Origin: JAVBLP01 sp031553505
GTDB lineage: Bacteria; Elusimicrobiota; Endomicrobiia; Endomicrobiales; Endomicrobiaceae
DNA length: 38,917 nt
NCBI GenBank assembly: GCA_031553505.1
Contig: JAVBLP010000019.1
Span: 1 to 38,917, forward strand
Direction: 5' to 3'
Shown: positions 1 through 7,818 of the stretch, in pieces
How positions within the stretch are numbered: position 1 is the stretch's first letter
How the letters are laid out: every line of letters starts with the position of its first letter
Made by a program: the position numbers and the translations under genes
Notes under the pieces: model-generated
The model's input: the letters and a program-made list of their open reading frames with translations, nothing else
Databases searched by the model: none
What the model was told of the DNA's origin: nothing

Positions 1-141
1 GAGATGGTGATGCCAGGCGACAATATAACGATGGATATAGAATTGATAATGCCTGTAGCGATGGAAACGCAGTTGAGATTTGCGATAAGAGAAGGCGGAA
101 GAACGGTCGGATCCGGTGTTGTTACGGAAATTTTGGACTAA
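1..141 (+). CDS. tuf: Elongation factor Tu, C-terminal 46 codons (partial)
   Basis: The window opens inside this gene in frame 1. The visible residues run from EMVMPGDNITMD to VVTEILD and then TAA at 139-141. This is the conserved end of EF-Tu domain 3, including REGGRTVGSG, which contributes to the tRNA-binding barrel. EF-Tu is the GTPase that delivers aminoacyl-tRNA to the ribosome. Its position directly upstream of rpsJ is the usual str-S10 junction in bacteria. The 5' part, with the GTPase domain, lies outside the window. Identification is secure from the tail alone. Confidence 0.97.
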   Translation, partial: EMVMPGDNITMDIELIMPVAMETQLRFAIREGGRTVGSGVVTEILD

Positions 142-160
142 TAAATAAAGTTCCCTCGCC

Positions 161-228
161 GTCATTGCGGGGGAGTGAAGCGCGAAGCGGCATTTGCCGC
201 CACGCTGCCTCCGGCAGCTCGCAATGAC
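161..228. repeat. Compact palindromic element between tuf and rpsJ
   Basis: This 68-bp element is bounded by a perfect 9-bp inverted repeat: GTCATTGCG at 161-169 and CGCAATGAC at 220-228. Inside it are two further perfect hairpins: GCGGCA/TGCCGC (187-200, 2-nt loop) and CTGCC/GGCAG (205-217, 3-nt loop). It is GC-rich against AT-rich flanks. The ends resemble the GTCATTGCGAG...GCAATGAC type of short dispersed intergenic repeat seen in many bacterial genomes. A related fragment occurs at about 32066-32107. As transcribed RNA it would fold strongly in the rpsJ leader. Whether it is a mobile MITE-like unit or a regulator cannot be told from one window. Confidence 0.7.
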
Positions 229-250
229 AAAGTAAAAAGGAAATATAAAC

Positions 251-577
251 ATGGTAAATGAAAAAGCAGTTCCAACTCAGCGTTTAAGAATTAAATTGAG
301 AGCTTACGATCATAAAATGTTAGATGATTCGTTGGCTAAAATTGTGGAAACGGCAAGACGTACCGGCGCGGCTATAACCGGTCCTGTCCTTTTGCCAACG
401 CACATAAAGAAGTATACGGTAAACAGATCTGTCCATACGGATAAAAAATCCAGGGAACAGTTTGAAATGAGAATTCATAAAAGATTAGTCGACATTCGTG
501 AGCCTTCATCCAAAACGGTAGAAGAACTTATGAAACTTGATTTGCCTGCTGGCGTAGATATTGAAATCAAGATGTAA
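251..577 (+). CDS. rpsJ: 30S ribosomal protein S10
   Basis: The protein has 108 residues and shows the S10 core: RLRIKLRAYDHKMLD near the start, GPVLLPT, and the loop HTDKKSREQFEMRIHKRL. S10 binds the 3' domain of 16S rRNA in the small-subunit head; in many bacteria it also pairs with NusB in antitermination. The ATG at 251 is preceded by an AAGGAAA-type ribosome site. The first eight residues extend slightly beyond the shortest family members. It is the first gene of the S10 block and lies 109 bp after tuf, behind the palindromic element at 161-228. Confidence 0.98.
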   Translation: MVNEKAVPTQRLRIKLRAYDHKMLDDSLAKIVETARRTGAAITGPVLLPTHIKKYTVNRSVHTDKKSREQFEMRIHKRLVDIREPSSKTVEELMKLDLPAGVDIEIKM

Positions 578-618
578 TCTGAGAGTTTAAAAAAATATTT
601 GAATTTTAGAGAGAAAAT

Positions 619-1290
619 ATGTTAAAATCAATAATTGGAAAAAAGATCGGCATGACCCAGGTTTTCGACGATAAAGGAAACCTAGTACCTGTTACCGTTG
701 TAGAAGCAGGCCCTTGTGTTGTTACGGGAGTGCGCACGGCGGAAAAAGACGGATACAGCGCAGTTCAGCTTGGATTTGGAGACATTGAAGAAAAAAAGCT
801 TATTAAACCGCAGGCTGGTTTTTTTAAGAAAAATAATATCTCTCCTAAAAAAGTTATCAGAGAATTCAAAGTTGCAGATGTTGCCCCTTTTTCTGTAGGG
901 CAGGAAATAAAAGTCGACGCTTTTAAAGCCGGCGACTATGTGGATGTTTCTGCTTTAACAAAAGGAAAAGGCTACGCGGGCGTCATTAAAAGACATAATT
1001 TCGGAAAGCAGCCTACTACTCACGGCCAGTCCGACAGGACAAGGGCGAGAGGGTCAAGCGGCGGTCAGGGGCCTCAGAAAGTTTTGAAAGGCATGAGAAT
1101 GTCTGGACATTTGGGTAACGAATATGTTACAATTCAAAAATTGTTGGTTGTAAACGTTGATGCCGAAAAGAATCTTATGCTTATTAAAGGCGCCGTTCCC
1201 GCCGTCAAAACTGGGACTCTGGTAATCAGCAATACGCTTAAGAAAATTCCTGTTATACAGGAATTTAAGGTAAAAGCAAAGAAAAAGTAA
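619..1290 (+). CDS. rplC: 50S ribosomal protein L3
   Basis: The protein has 223 residues and opens with the L3 hallmark IIGKKIGMTQVFDDKG. The long central loop that reaches towards the peptidyl transferase centre is recognisable (RTRARGSSGGQGPQKVLKGMRMSGHLG, around residues 140-166). L3 is an early 23S rRNA-binding assembly protein. AGAGAG lies 5 nt upstream of the ATG. The C-terminus is lysine-rich (KVKAKKK). A gap of 121 bp separates it from rplD, longer than most gaps in this cluster, with no clear terminator. Confidence 0.98.
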   Translation: MLKSIIGKKIGMTQVFDDKGNLVPVTVVEAGPCVVTGVRTAEKDGYSAVQLGFGDIEEKKLIKPQAGFFKKNNISPKKVIREFKVADVAPFSVGQEIKVDAFKAGDYVDVSALTKGKGYAGVIKRHNFGKQPTTHGQSDRTRARGSSGGQGPQKVLKGMRMSGHLGNEYVTIQKLLVVNVDAEKNLMLIKGAVPAVKTGTLVISNTLKKIPVIQEFKVKAKKK

Positions 1291-1411
1291 ATTTAATCCG
1301 GGTTTAAAAATTCCGGAGATAAACGTTCTTCCAAAAAGAAGACGAAAATAAAATGATTTTCTGCATAAATATTGATGCAAGAAAACGATTCAAAAGAAGA
1401 GAGAATGTTAA

Positions 1412-2032
1412 ATGGAAACGATAGTTTATAATTCAAAAGGCCAAGAAAAAGGAAAAATGGAACTCCCGGCTCTTTTTAGTACGGAAGTTTCAAAAACCCT
1501 TTTGCACGAAATTACTACAGCCTATTTGAACAACCAAAGATCCGGAACACACAAGACTAAAACAAGAGGTGAGGTTTCTTTCTCCGGGGCAAAACCGTGG
1601 AAGCAGAAAGGTACGGGTAATGCGCGCGCCGGTCAGAGAAATTCTCCGCTTTGGAGAAAAGGCGGAATAATATTTGGGCCTCAGCCGAGAGATTATTACA
1701 CAAAATTATCCAAACAGAAAAAGAAACTTTCATTGAATATGGCTTTTTCGGCGCAGCTTCAGAACGGCAATGTCATAGTTGTCGATTCAGTTAAAGTTGA
1801 TGAAGCTAAAACAAAAAAAATTGCCGAATTAATAAAAAATCTTAAAATTGACGGCAAGAAAGTTGTATTTGCTATAAACAATGATGCGGATTTTAAGCTT
1901 GCTGCAAGAAATGTTAAAAACATTGTTGTTGAGAACGTTAAAAATATTAACGCATATCAGGTTCTTTGGGCGGACAAGCTTGTTATTACGCCTGAAGCTA
2001 TAGAAATTCTTAAAGAAAGACAGTCCGCATAG
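1412..2032 (+). CDS. rplD: 50S ribosomal protein L4
   Basis: The protein has 206 residues, the normal length for L4. The extended loop is visible as RGEVSFSGAKPWKQKGTGNARAGQR, which lines the exit tunnel near the macrolide site. The globular domain follows (VIVVDSVKVDEAKTKKIAELIKNL). L4 binds domain I of 23S rRNA. In E. coli it represses the S10 operon through the leader RNA; whether that happens here is unknown. A purine-rich AGAAGAGAGA ribosome site precedes the ATG. Confidence 0.98.
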   Translation: METIVYNSKGQEKGKMELPALFSTEVSKTLLHEITTAYLNNQRSGTHKTKTRGEVSFSGAKPWKQKGTGNARAGQRNSPLWRKGGIIFGPQPRDYYTKLSKQKKKLSLNMAFSAQLQNGNVIVVDSVKVDEAKTKKIAELIKNLKIDGKKVVFAINNDADFKLAARNVKNIVVENVKNINAYQVLWADKLVITPEAIEILKERQSA

Positions 2033-2070
2033 GATTGTCTTTATATATTATAAGTGTAACGGGAAATAAA

Positions 2071-2358
2071 ATGGACATCAGAAACATTATAAAAAAGCCG
2101 ATAGTAACCGAAAAAGCAGCTGTCATGAAAGAAAAAGACAATAAATATACTTTTATGGTAGACAAAGACGCGAATAAGTTTCAGATTAAGCAGGCTGTTG
2201 AAAACTTATTCAAAGTTAAAGTAGAAAGCGTGCACACTGCTAACTATGCCGGAAAGGCAAAGAGAATGGGTATGCACTCAGGATATAAAAGCGACTGGAA
2301 GAAAGCGATTGTAAAGCTCTCTAAAGGTCAAGAAATTCAAATGGTCGACGAAGCCTAA
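2071..2358 (+). CDS. rplW: 50S ribosomal protein L23
   Basis: I start this gene at ATG 2071 (MDIRNIIKKPIVTEKA). This gives 95 residues, the family norm, with GGGA just upstream. The frame stays open to an alternative initiation codon at 2035, but those 12 extra residues look nothing like L23. L23 sits at the tunnel exit and is the docking site for trigger factor and SRP. The conserved KYTFMVDKDANKFQIKQAVENLFKVKVESV segment is clear. The gene follows rplD after 38 bp. Confidence 0.96.
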   Translation: MDIRNIIKKPIVTEKAAVMKEKDNKYTFMVDKDANKFQIKQAVENLFKVKVESVHTANYAGKAKRMGMHSGYKSDWKKAIVKLSKGQEIQMVDEA

Positions 2359-2392
2359 AACTATAAACAGGCTGAACTGGTAATCATTTCTG

Positions 2393-2417
2393 CCTTGGGT
2401 TTAAGTATGATCCAAGG
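2393..2417 (+). promoter_or_regulatory. Hairpin in the rplW-rplB gap
   Basis: CCTTGG (2393-2398) and CCAAGG (2412-2417) form a perfect 6-bp stem with a 13-nt loop. It lies in a 132-bp gap, unusually long for this cluster. No T-run follows, so it is not a terminator. It could be an RNA processing or translational control site, or chance. Confidence 0.35.
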
Positions 2418-2490
2418 GTAGATATTTTTTACCGCAGAAGTAACTATGGGCGCAGGTATAATTCCGGCTGCCCGATAACAGGAAAGAACA

Positions 2491-3327
2491 ATGCCGATTA
2501 AAACATTTAAGCCGTACACGCAGTCAAGAAGACAAATGTCAGTTTCTGATTTTTCAGACATTACAAAAACAGAGCCGGAAAAATCGCTCATAAAAATCAT
2601 AAAAAAGAAAGGTGGCCGTAATAATACCGGTCAGGTGATGGTACGCTTCAGAGGCGGCGGTCACAAAAGATATTACAGAATCATCGACTTCAAAAGAGAA
2701 AAAATCAATATTCCCGCCGAAGTTATCGCAATCGAATATGATCCTAACCGTTCAAGCAGAATAGCTCTTCTGCAGTATAAAGACGGAGAAAAAAGATATA
2801 TAATTCAGCCCGTGGGTGTAAATGTAGGAGATTCCCTTATGTCCGGTCCGGATGCCGAGATAAAAGCTGGAAACTCTCTTCCGCTTACAAATATCCCGGT
2901 GGGTACGTTTATACATAACCTGGAATTAGTTCCCGGAAAAGGTGGTCAGCTTGTGCGTTCAGCTGGTGCTTCGGCACAGTTGCTCGCAAAAGAAGGCGAT
3001 TATGCTCACATAAGAATGCCTTCCGGAGAAATAAGACTGGTTCGCGTAAACTGTTATGCAACGATTGGTCAGGTAGGAAATTTAGACCATGAAAACATTA
3101 CGATAGGCTCTGCAGGAAGAAGCCGCCATATGGGCAGAAAACCCCATGTCCGCGGAACTGCAATGAACTCTGTTGACCATCCTCACGGAGGAGGCAGAGG
3201 CAGATCGAAAGGTAACAATCAGCCGAGAAGCCCTTGGAACCAGCCTGCTAAAGGTTTCAAAACCAGGCCTACAAAGGTTTGGGATTGGGTAATCGTAAGC
3301 CATCGTAATAAAGCCAAGAAGAGATAG
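2491..3327 (+). CDS. rplB: 50S ribosomal protein L2
   Basis: The protein has 278 residues, the standard length for L2. It begins MPIKTFKPYTQSRRQM and carries the conserved C-terminal HPHGGGRGRSKGNNQPRSPW region, which holds the histidine long implicated near the peptidyl transferase centre. L2 is a primary 23S rRNA binder needed for subunit association. AGGAAAG lies a few bases before the ATG at 2491. It ends 14 bp before rpsS. Confidence 0.98.
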   Translation: MPIKTFKPYTQSRRQMSVSDFSDITKTEPEKSLIKIIKKKGGRNNTGQVMVRFRGGGHKRYYRIIDFKREKINIPAEVIAIEYDPNRSSRIALLQYKDGEKRYIIQPVGVNVGDSLMSGPDAEIKAGNSLPLTNIPVGTFIHNLELVPGKGGQLVRSAGASAQLLAKEGDYAHIRMPSGEIRLVRVNCYATIGQVGNLDHENITIGSAGRSRHMGRKPHVRGTAMNSVDHPHGGGRGRSKGNNQPRSPWNQPAKGFKTRPTKVWDWVIVSHRNKAKKR

Positions 3328-3341
3328 GAGAGAGGAAATAA

Positions 3342-3626
3342 ATGAGTCGTTCAACTAAAAAAGGACCTTATGTTGATGAGAAGCTTTTGAAGAAAATGCA
3401 AAAGCTTAATGAAACCGGAGAAAAAAAGGTTATAAAGACCTGGGCAAGAGCATGCGTAATCCCTCCGGAATTCGTAGGACATACAATAGCAATACATAAC
3501 GGTAAAAAGTTTCTTCCGATATTTATATCGGAACAGATGGTCGGCCACAGGCTTGGAGAATTTGCTCCTACAAGAACATTTAAAGGCCACGGCGGCATGA
3601 CGAAACAGGAAACTTCACTTACATAA
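3342..3626 (+). CDS. rpsS: 30S ribosomal protein S19
   Basis: The protein has 94 residues. MSRSTKKGPYVDEKLLKK, the central TWARACVIPPEFVGHTIAIHNGKKF and the C-terminal GEFAPTRTFKGHGG are textbook S19. It sits in the head of the 30S subunit near the A-site finger and forms a complex with S13, encoded at 13186. A GAGAGGAAA ribosome site lies just upstream in the short gap after rplB. Confidence 0.98.
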   Translation: MSRSTKKGPYVDEKLLKKMQKLNETGEKKVIKTWARACVIPPEFVGHTIAIHNGKKFLPIFISEQMVGHRLGEFAPTRTFKGHGGMTKQETSLT

Positions 3627-3645
3627 AACGAAAAGGACAAATAAG

Positions 3646-4050
3646 ATGGAAGCAAAAGCAACGGCAAAATTTGTTAGATATACCCCGAGAAAAGTAAACC
3701 AGGTTTGTTCTCTTATAAGAGGCAAAAAGGCTGAGAAAGCGTTTGAAATTCTTTCTTTCCTTCCTAAGTCTGCTGCAACGCTTGTTGAAAAAGTTTTAAA
3801 AAGCGCAGTCGCGAACTCCGGAAAGATGAAAGATTTTTCGGGTATAAAGGTAAAAGAAGCATGGGTAGGAAACGGACCTATTCTTAAAAGAATGAGACCG
3901 GGTCCTATGGGAAGAGGAATGCCGGTGAAAAAAAGAATGGCACATTTGACGATCGTTGTAACGGACGCGGGTGTGACAGCTGATAAAAGAAAAAAGAAAA
4001 CTGTAAAAGCGGCAATTCCGGCAGCAAAAAAAGAAGAAATAAAGAAATAA
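3646..4050 (+). CDS. rplV: 50S ribosomal protein L22
   Basis: The protein has 134 residues. The core is typical: MEAKATAKFVRYTPRKVNQVCSLIRGKK at the N-terminus and the tunnel-lining hairpin RMRPGPMGRGMPVKKRMAHLTIVV. L22 contacts all domains of 23S rRNA and narrows the exit tunnel together with L4. The last ~25 residues form a Lys/Ala-rich extension (DKRKKKTVKAAIPAAKKEEIKK), longer than in E. coli L22. The ribosome site AAAAGGA precedes the ATG. Confidence 0.97.
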   Translation: MEAKATAKFVRYTPRKVNQVCSLIRGKKAEKAFEILSFLPKSAATLVEKVLKSAVANSGKMKDFSGIKVKEAWVGNGPILKRMRPGPMGRGMPVKKRMAHLTIVVTDAGVTADKRKKKTVKAAIPAAKKEEIKK

Positions 4051-4077
4051 AATAAAGCAAAAGGGTAAGGCAATAAT

Positions 4078-4791
4078 ATGGGTCATAAAGTTCATCCTAA
4101 AAGTGTAAGATTAGGGTACATCAAAGATTGGGAATCTAAATGGTTCAATCTTAAAGAAATGCCTGATTTTATTGAAGAAGACCGTCGTATAAGAACTTAT
4201 TTGAAAGATAAGCTGAAAATGGCTTCGGTCTCAAAAATCGGTATTGAAAGAGCAGGAAAATATTTAAGAGTAAACATCTATACCGCCCGCCCCGGAATTG
4301 TTATCGGAAAAGGCGGACAGGGGATTGAAAACTTAAGAAAAGAAGTTGAATCTATGACAACAAGAAAAACTTTTGTTAACGTCATGGAAATTAAAAGACC
4401 CGAAACAGATGCCCAGTTAGCTGCGGAAGGCATAGCATTTCAGTTGGAAAAACAAATTGCTTTCAGAAGAGCAATGAAGAAAACAATTGAAAAAGCAATG
4501 GCTGCCGGAGCGCAGGGAATAAAAGTTATGGTTTCAGGAAGGCTCGGAGGAGCGGAAATCGCCAGAACGGAATGGCTTAAAGAAGGAAGAATTCCTTTGC
4601 AGACATTCAGGGCTGATATAGATTACGGCTTTACTGAAGCTTATACCACTATGGGCCAAATTGGCGTCAAAGTGTGGATATTTAAAAAAGAACATTTTAA
4701 GAAAACAACGAAAGAACTTCTTGAAGAAGCAAAGCTTGTTGACGCGGAAAGCTTAAAACCCCAGTCTGAACAAGAAGGACAAAAAAACTAA
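4078..4791 (+). CDS. rpsC: 30S ribosomal protein S3
   Basis: The protein has 237 residues. MGHKVHPKSVRLGYIKDWESKWF is the conserved start. A KH domain with its GxxG loop is visible at IVIGKGGQGIENLRKEV, and the C-terminal domain contains VSGRLGGAEIARTEW. S3 forms part of the mRNA entry channel and helps the ribosome helicase activity. The acidic C-terminal tail (SEQEGQKN) is dispensable-looking. Upstream is AAGGGTAAGG. Confidence 0.98.
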   Translation: MGHKVHPKSVRLGYIKDWESKWFNLKEMPDFIEEDRRIRTYLKDKLKMASVSKIGIERAGKYLRVNIYTARPGIVIGKGGQGIENLRKEVESMTTRKTFVNVMEIKRPETDAQLAAEGIAFQLEKQIAFRRAMKKTIEKAMAAGAQGIKVMVSGRLGGAEIARTEWLKEGRIPLQTFRADIDYGFTEAYTTMGQIGVKVWIFKKEHFKKTTKELLEEAKLVDAESLKPQSEQEGQKN

Positions 4792-4816
4792 GACATAAAA
4801 GTCAGAGGACATTTAT

Positions 4817-5230
4817 ATGTTAATGCCAAAGAGAGTAAAATATAGAAAAACCCACAGGGGAAGAATGAAGGGGAAAGCGAAAGGCGGAACAAGCCTTGCT
4901 TTCGGTAAATACGGACTTCAGGCTTTAGAACCTGTTTGGATAAACAGCAATCAGATTGAGGCAGCGCGTATTACGCTTGCCAGATACATAAAAAAAGGCG
5001 GAAAAGTTTGGATCAGAATATTCCCTGATAAACCAATAACTAAAAAGCCAGCAGAAACAAGAATGGGTAAAGGCAAAGGCGATCCGCAGTTCTGGGTTGC
5101 GGTAGTAAAGCCGGGCAGAGTAATGTTTGAAATGGAAGGTTTGCCCGAAGTCGAAGCAAGGAAAGCTCTGAGGCTTGCTTCAAACAAGCTTCCTATACAC
5201 ACAAAAATTTTAGTGAGAGCGGATATTTAA
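4817..5230 (+). CDS. rplP: 50S ribosomal protein L16
   Basis: The protein has 137 residues. The start MLMPKRVKYRKTHRGRMKG matches the family; initiation two codons later is possible but less usual. L16 binds near the A site and tRNA elbow. The motifs VWIRIFPDKPITKKPAETRMGKGKG and FEMEGLPEVEARKALRLASNKLP are diagnostic. The MGKGKG loop carries the position that is hydroxylated in some bacteria. It ends 1 bp before the rpmC start codon. Confidence 0.98.
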   Translation: MLMPKRVKYRKTHRGRMKGKAKGGTSLAFGKYGLQALEPVWINSNQIEAARITLARYIKKGGKVWIRIFPDKPITKKPAETRMGKGKGDPQFWVAVVKPGRVMFEMEGLPEVEARKALRLASNKLPIHTKILVRADI

Positions 5231-5231
5231 A

Positions 5232-5429
5232 ATGAAAACCAAAATTTGGAATGAAATGAAAAATATGTCTGACGCAGAGCTTAATGTTAAGTTAAACGAC
5301 ATGCAGGACAGAATGTTTAAACTTAAATTTCGTCATACGACGGCTCCCGTAAAAAACCCTCTTGAAATAAGAGAGTTGAGAAGAGACATTGCAAGAATGA
5401 AGACACTTATTGCACAAAAAAAAGGATAA
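5232..5429 (+). CDS. rpmC: 50S ribosomal protein L29
   Basis: The protein has 65 residues, an all-helical protein of standard length, with the hallmark LFKLKFRHTT-like segment (RMFKLKFRHTTAPVKNPLEIRELRRDIARMKTL). L29 packs beside L23 at the tunnel exit. The ATG follows the rplP stop codon after one base, so translation is likely coupled to rplP, and no separate ribosome site is needed. Confidence 0.97.
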   Translation: MKTKIWNEMKNMSDAELNVKLNDMQDRMFKLKFRHTTAPVKNPLEIRELRRDIARMKTLIAQKKG

Positions 5430-5475
5430 AATCTGAATTTTTTCAGATGAAAGACCGAAATAATAGGAAGGAAAA

Positions 5476-5730
5476 ATGGCTGAACGCGGAAAACGTAAGT
5501 TTAAAACAGGCGTAGTAGTAAGCGATAAAAGCAATAAAACAAGATTGGTTACTGTCGAAAGGACATACCGCCATTCTTTATATGACCGCGTAATGCGCGG
5601 AAAAAGCAAGTTTGCCGTTCACGATGAAGAGAATATCTCTAAAGTCGGAGATACCGTTAAAATCATGGAATGCAGGCCGCTTTCAAAAACAAAAAGATGG
5701 GTTATGATAGAAGTTGTCAATAAAGCTTAA
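5476..5730 (+). CDS. rpsQ: 30S ribosomal protein S17
   Basis: The protein has 84 residues with an OB-fold. GVVVSDKSNKTRLVTVERTYRHSLYDRVMRGKSKFAVHDE and the end segment VKIMECRPLSKTKRWVMIEVV are typical of S17, an early-assembling 16S 5'-domain binder. A strong GGAAGGAAAA ribosome site precedes the ATG at 5476. Confidence 0.97.
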   Translation: MAERGKRKFKTGVVVSDKSNKTRLVTVERTYRHSLYDRVMRGKSKFAVHDEENISKVGDTVKIMECRPLSKTKRWVMIEVVNKA

Positions 5731-5739
5731 AAGCATACG

Positions 5740-5762
5740 CGGAGCGCTGTATAAAAGCTCCG
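5740..5762 (+). promoter_or_regulatory. Hairpin in the rpsQ-rplN gap
   Basis: CGGAGC (5740-5745) pairs perfectly with GCTCCG (5757-5762) around an 11-nt loop, starting just after the rpsQ stop. The junction is where the S10 and spc operons separate in E. coli. There is no T-run, so I call it a possible processing or control hairpin only. No convincing promoter is visible in the 85-bp gap. Confidence 0.35.
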
Positions 5763-5815
5763 GATGTCAGGAAATAAAATTTTACGACATGACAAAATGA
5801 AGAAAGGAAATTAAG

Positions 5816-6184
5816 ATGATTCAGGAAAGAACTATTTTAAATGTTGCCGATAATTCTGGAGCTAAAACAATACGTTGTTTCAGAGTTACAAAAGGATTGA
5901 AACGCCGCTACGCAAGCATTGGCGATGTTATACACGCTTCTGTTCAGGACGCTATACCTCATGCAAACATAAAGAAAGGCGAAGTTGTTAAAGCTGTGGT
6001 TGTGCGCACGGTAAAAGAAATCCGCCGACAGGACGGAACGTATATAAAATTTGACGATAATGCTGCTGTTATAATCAATGACGAAGGCGAACCGAAAGGA
6101 ACGCGTATTTTCGGGCCTGTCGCAAGAGAGCTCAGAGAAAATAATTATTTGAAGATAATTTCTTTGGCGCCGGAAGTTATATAA
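5816..6184 (+). CDS. rplN: 50S ribosomal protein L14
   Basis: The protein has 122 residues, the exact usual length. It starts MIQERTILNVADNSGAKTIRCFRV and ends with the family's ARELRENNYLKIISLAPEVI. L14 lies at the subunit interface and contacts 16S helix 14; it is also the docking site for RsfS. AGAAAGGAAA lies upstream. It is the first gene of the spc-type block. Confidence 0.98.
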   Translation: MIQERTILNVADNSGAKTIRCFRVTKGLKRRYASIGDVIHASVQDAIPHANIKKGEVVKAVVVRTVKEIRRQDGTYIKFDDNAAVIINDEGEPKGTRIFGPVARELRENNYLKIISLAPEVI

Positions 6185-6252
6185 TTTTTGCAGGTTGACG
6201 CGTAACATGTATTCCGCGTCGTTTATGAGATAAAGAAGAAAGGAAGATAAAA

Positions 6253-6576
6253 ATGCTTAACATTCAGAAAAAAGACAAGGTCGTGGTGCTGTCGGGAAAA
6301 GACAAAGGCAAAAAAGGCGAAGTTTTAAAAGTTTTCCCGGATAAAGATAAAGTGATAGTTTCAAAAATCAATTTTGTTAAAAGACATACAAAACCTACCC
6401 AGAGAGATCCTGGGGGAATCCGTGAGAAAGAAGCTCCTATAGCCGCAAGCAAGGTTATGCTTGTTTGCCCTAAATGCGACCAGCCTTCAAGACCTAAAGC
6501 GGACGCGCTTTCAGACGGGAAAAAAATAAGAGTTTGCCGTAAATGCGGTGAAATGATAGTGAACGACCATAAATAA
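6253..6576 (+). CDS. rplX: 50S ribosomal protein L24 with zinc-ribbon tail
   Basis: The protein has 107 residues. The KOW motif is at the N-terminus (KDKVVVLSGKDKGKKGEVLKV), followed by the L24 signature region. The C-terminal part has two CxxC pairs (C72/C75 and C95/C98), a zinc-ribbon-like arrangement found in many bacterial L24 proteins but absent from E. coli L24. L24 initiates 50S assembly at 23S domain I. AGAAAGGAAG precedes the ATG. Confidence 0.97.
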   Translation: MLNIQKKDKVVVLSGKDKGKKGEVLKVFPDKDKVIVSKINFVKRHTKPTQRDPGGIREKEAPIAASKVMLVCPKCDQPSRPKADALSDGKKIRVCRKCGEMIVNDHK

Positions 6577-6605
6577 TTGTAAATAGATTGGATAAGGGAA
6601 AAACA

Positions 6606-7163
6606 ATGAATCAACCTCGTTTAAAAGAGTTTTATCAGAAAAATGTTGCAGGCGAACTGCTAAAACAGTTCAAATTTAAAAATGTACATCAGGTTCCTAA
6701 ACTCGAGAAAGTCGTAATAAACATCGGTCTTGGCGAAGCTAAAGAAAATATTAAAGTTTTGGATATAGCCATTGCTGAACTTTCAGCGATTACGGGACAG
6801 AAGCCTTTGACTACGCGTGCGAAGCAGTCCGTGTCAAACTTTAAGATCCGCCAGGGAATGCCTATCGGGGTTAAAGTTACCCTCAGAGGCGCTATGATGT
6901 ATGAATTTTTAGACAGGCTTATCAATGTCGCTATTCCCCGTATAAGGGACTTCCGGGGCATAGAGCCTAACGGATTTGACGGAAAAGGAAATTATAACCT
7001 TGGTCTTACGGAACAGTATATTTTCCCTGAAATCAATGTTGAAAAATCAGATAAACCCAGGGGAATGAATATAACGATAGTGACTACCGCAGAACAAGAT
7101 GACCATGCAAAAGCATTGCTTGAGTCGATGGGCATGCCGTTTAGAAAAAGAGAAAGTAAATAA
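6606..7163 (+). CDS. rplE: 50S ribosomal protein L5
   Basis: I start at ATG 6606 (MNQPRLKEFY), preceded by AAGGGA, giving 185 residues; an in-frame TTG at 6588 would add six unlikely residues. L5 binds 5S rRNA and contacts P-site tRNA. Conserved parts are VVINIGLGEAKEN, ITGQKPLTTRAKQSVSNFKIRQGMPIG and RDFRGIEPNGFDGKGNYNLGLTEQYIFPEI. It sits between rplX and the zinc-type S14 gene. Confidence 0.97.
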   Translation: MNQPRLKEFYQKNVAGELLKQFKFKNVHQVPKLEKVVINIGLGEAKENIKVLDIAIAELSAITGQKPLTTRAKQSVSNFKIRQGMPIGVKVTLRGAMMYEFLDRLINVAIPRIRDFRGIEPNGFDGKGNYNLGLTEQYIFPEINVEKSDKPRGMNITIVTTAEQDDHAKALLESMGMPFRKRESK

Positions 7164-7188
7164 GATAAAAAAGTAGAGGACATTTTTA

Positions 7189-7374
7189 ATGGCTACAACT
7201 TCAGCAGAAGCAAAGATGAGAAAACCCCAAAAATTTGCAACACGGTACAGGAACAGATGTCGCCTGTGTGGAAGACCGCGCGGCTTTTACAGGGATTTTG
7301 GTCTTTGCAGAATATGTTTGCGCAAATTGGCGCATAATGGCGAAATACCAGGCGTCACAAAATCAAGCTGGTAA
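7189..7374 (+). CDS. rpsZ: 30S ribosomal protein S14, zinc-binding (type Z)
   Basis: The protein has 61 residues, the short zinc form of S14. Four cysteines form the ligand set CRLC (24, 27) and CRIC (40, 43). The conserved end is RKLAHNGEIPGVTKSSW. S14 joins the 30S head late in assembly next to S3 and S10. The long zinc-free paralogue used by E. coli is not seen in this window. AGAGGA lies about 8 nt before the ATG. Confidence 0.97.
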   Translation: MATTSAEAKMRKPQKFATRYRNRCRLCGRPRGFYRDFGLCRICLRKLAHNGEIPGVTKSSW

Positions 7375-7398
7375 TAATTTTTTAAAGAGGTCGTTTGA

Positions 7399-7794
7399 AT
7401 GATTACAGATCCTATATCAGATATGTTTGCCCGCATCCGCAATGCGAATGCGAAGTTGCACGAAAAAGTCGATATTCCTTCTTCCAAAGTGAAAGTCGAA
7501 ATCGCAAAGATTTTGAAGGATGAAGGTTATATCGCAAACTATAAAAACATCGAAGACCACAAGCAGGGTGTTTTGAGAGTTTACCTTAAGTATACGCCGG
7601 AAGGAAAGGCTGTTCTTCAGGGGATTAAAAGAGGTTCCAAATCCAGCTTGAGGATATACAGAGGCTATGCCGAAATGCCTAAAACAGTGGGCGGTCTTGG
7701 AGTTACTGTAGTTTCGACTTCAAAAGGCCTTATGACTGACAAACAGGCAAGAAAAGATAAAATCGGCGGAGAAGTAATAGGTTATATTTGGTAA
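7399..7794 (+). CDS. rpsH: 30S ribosomal protein S8
   Basis: The protein has 131 residues, the normal size. It opens MITDPISDMFARIRNANAKLHEKVDIPSSK and ends with the S8 signature STSKGLMTDKQARKDKIGGEVIGYIW. S8 binds the central domain of 16S rRNA. In E. coli it represses the spc operon by binding the L5 mRNA region; conservation of that control here is untested. AAAGAGG precedes the ATG. Confidence 0.98.
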   Translation: MITDPISDMFARIRNANAKLHEKVDIPSSKVKVEIAKILKDEGYIANYKNIEDHKQGVLRVYLKYTPEGKAVLQGIKRGSKSSLRIYRGYAEMPKTVGGLGVTVVSTSKGLMTDKQARKDKIGGEVIGYIW

Positions 7795-7818
7795 AAATTT
7801 TATATTGAGGATCAAACA

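Noticed and set aside
161..228. CRISPR-like or tRNA-like structure
   Set aside because: There is only one unit, without spacers, and no cloverleaf or acceptor end; a palindromic repeat explains it better.
2361..2600. - strand frame over the rplW-rplB gap
   Set aside because: It is antisense to the start of rplB, has no family resemblance and no upstream ribosome site.
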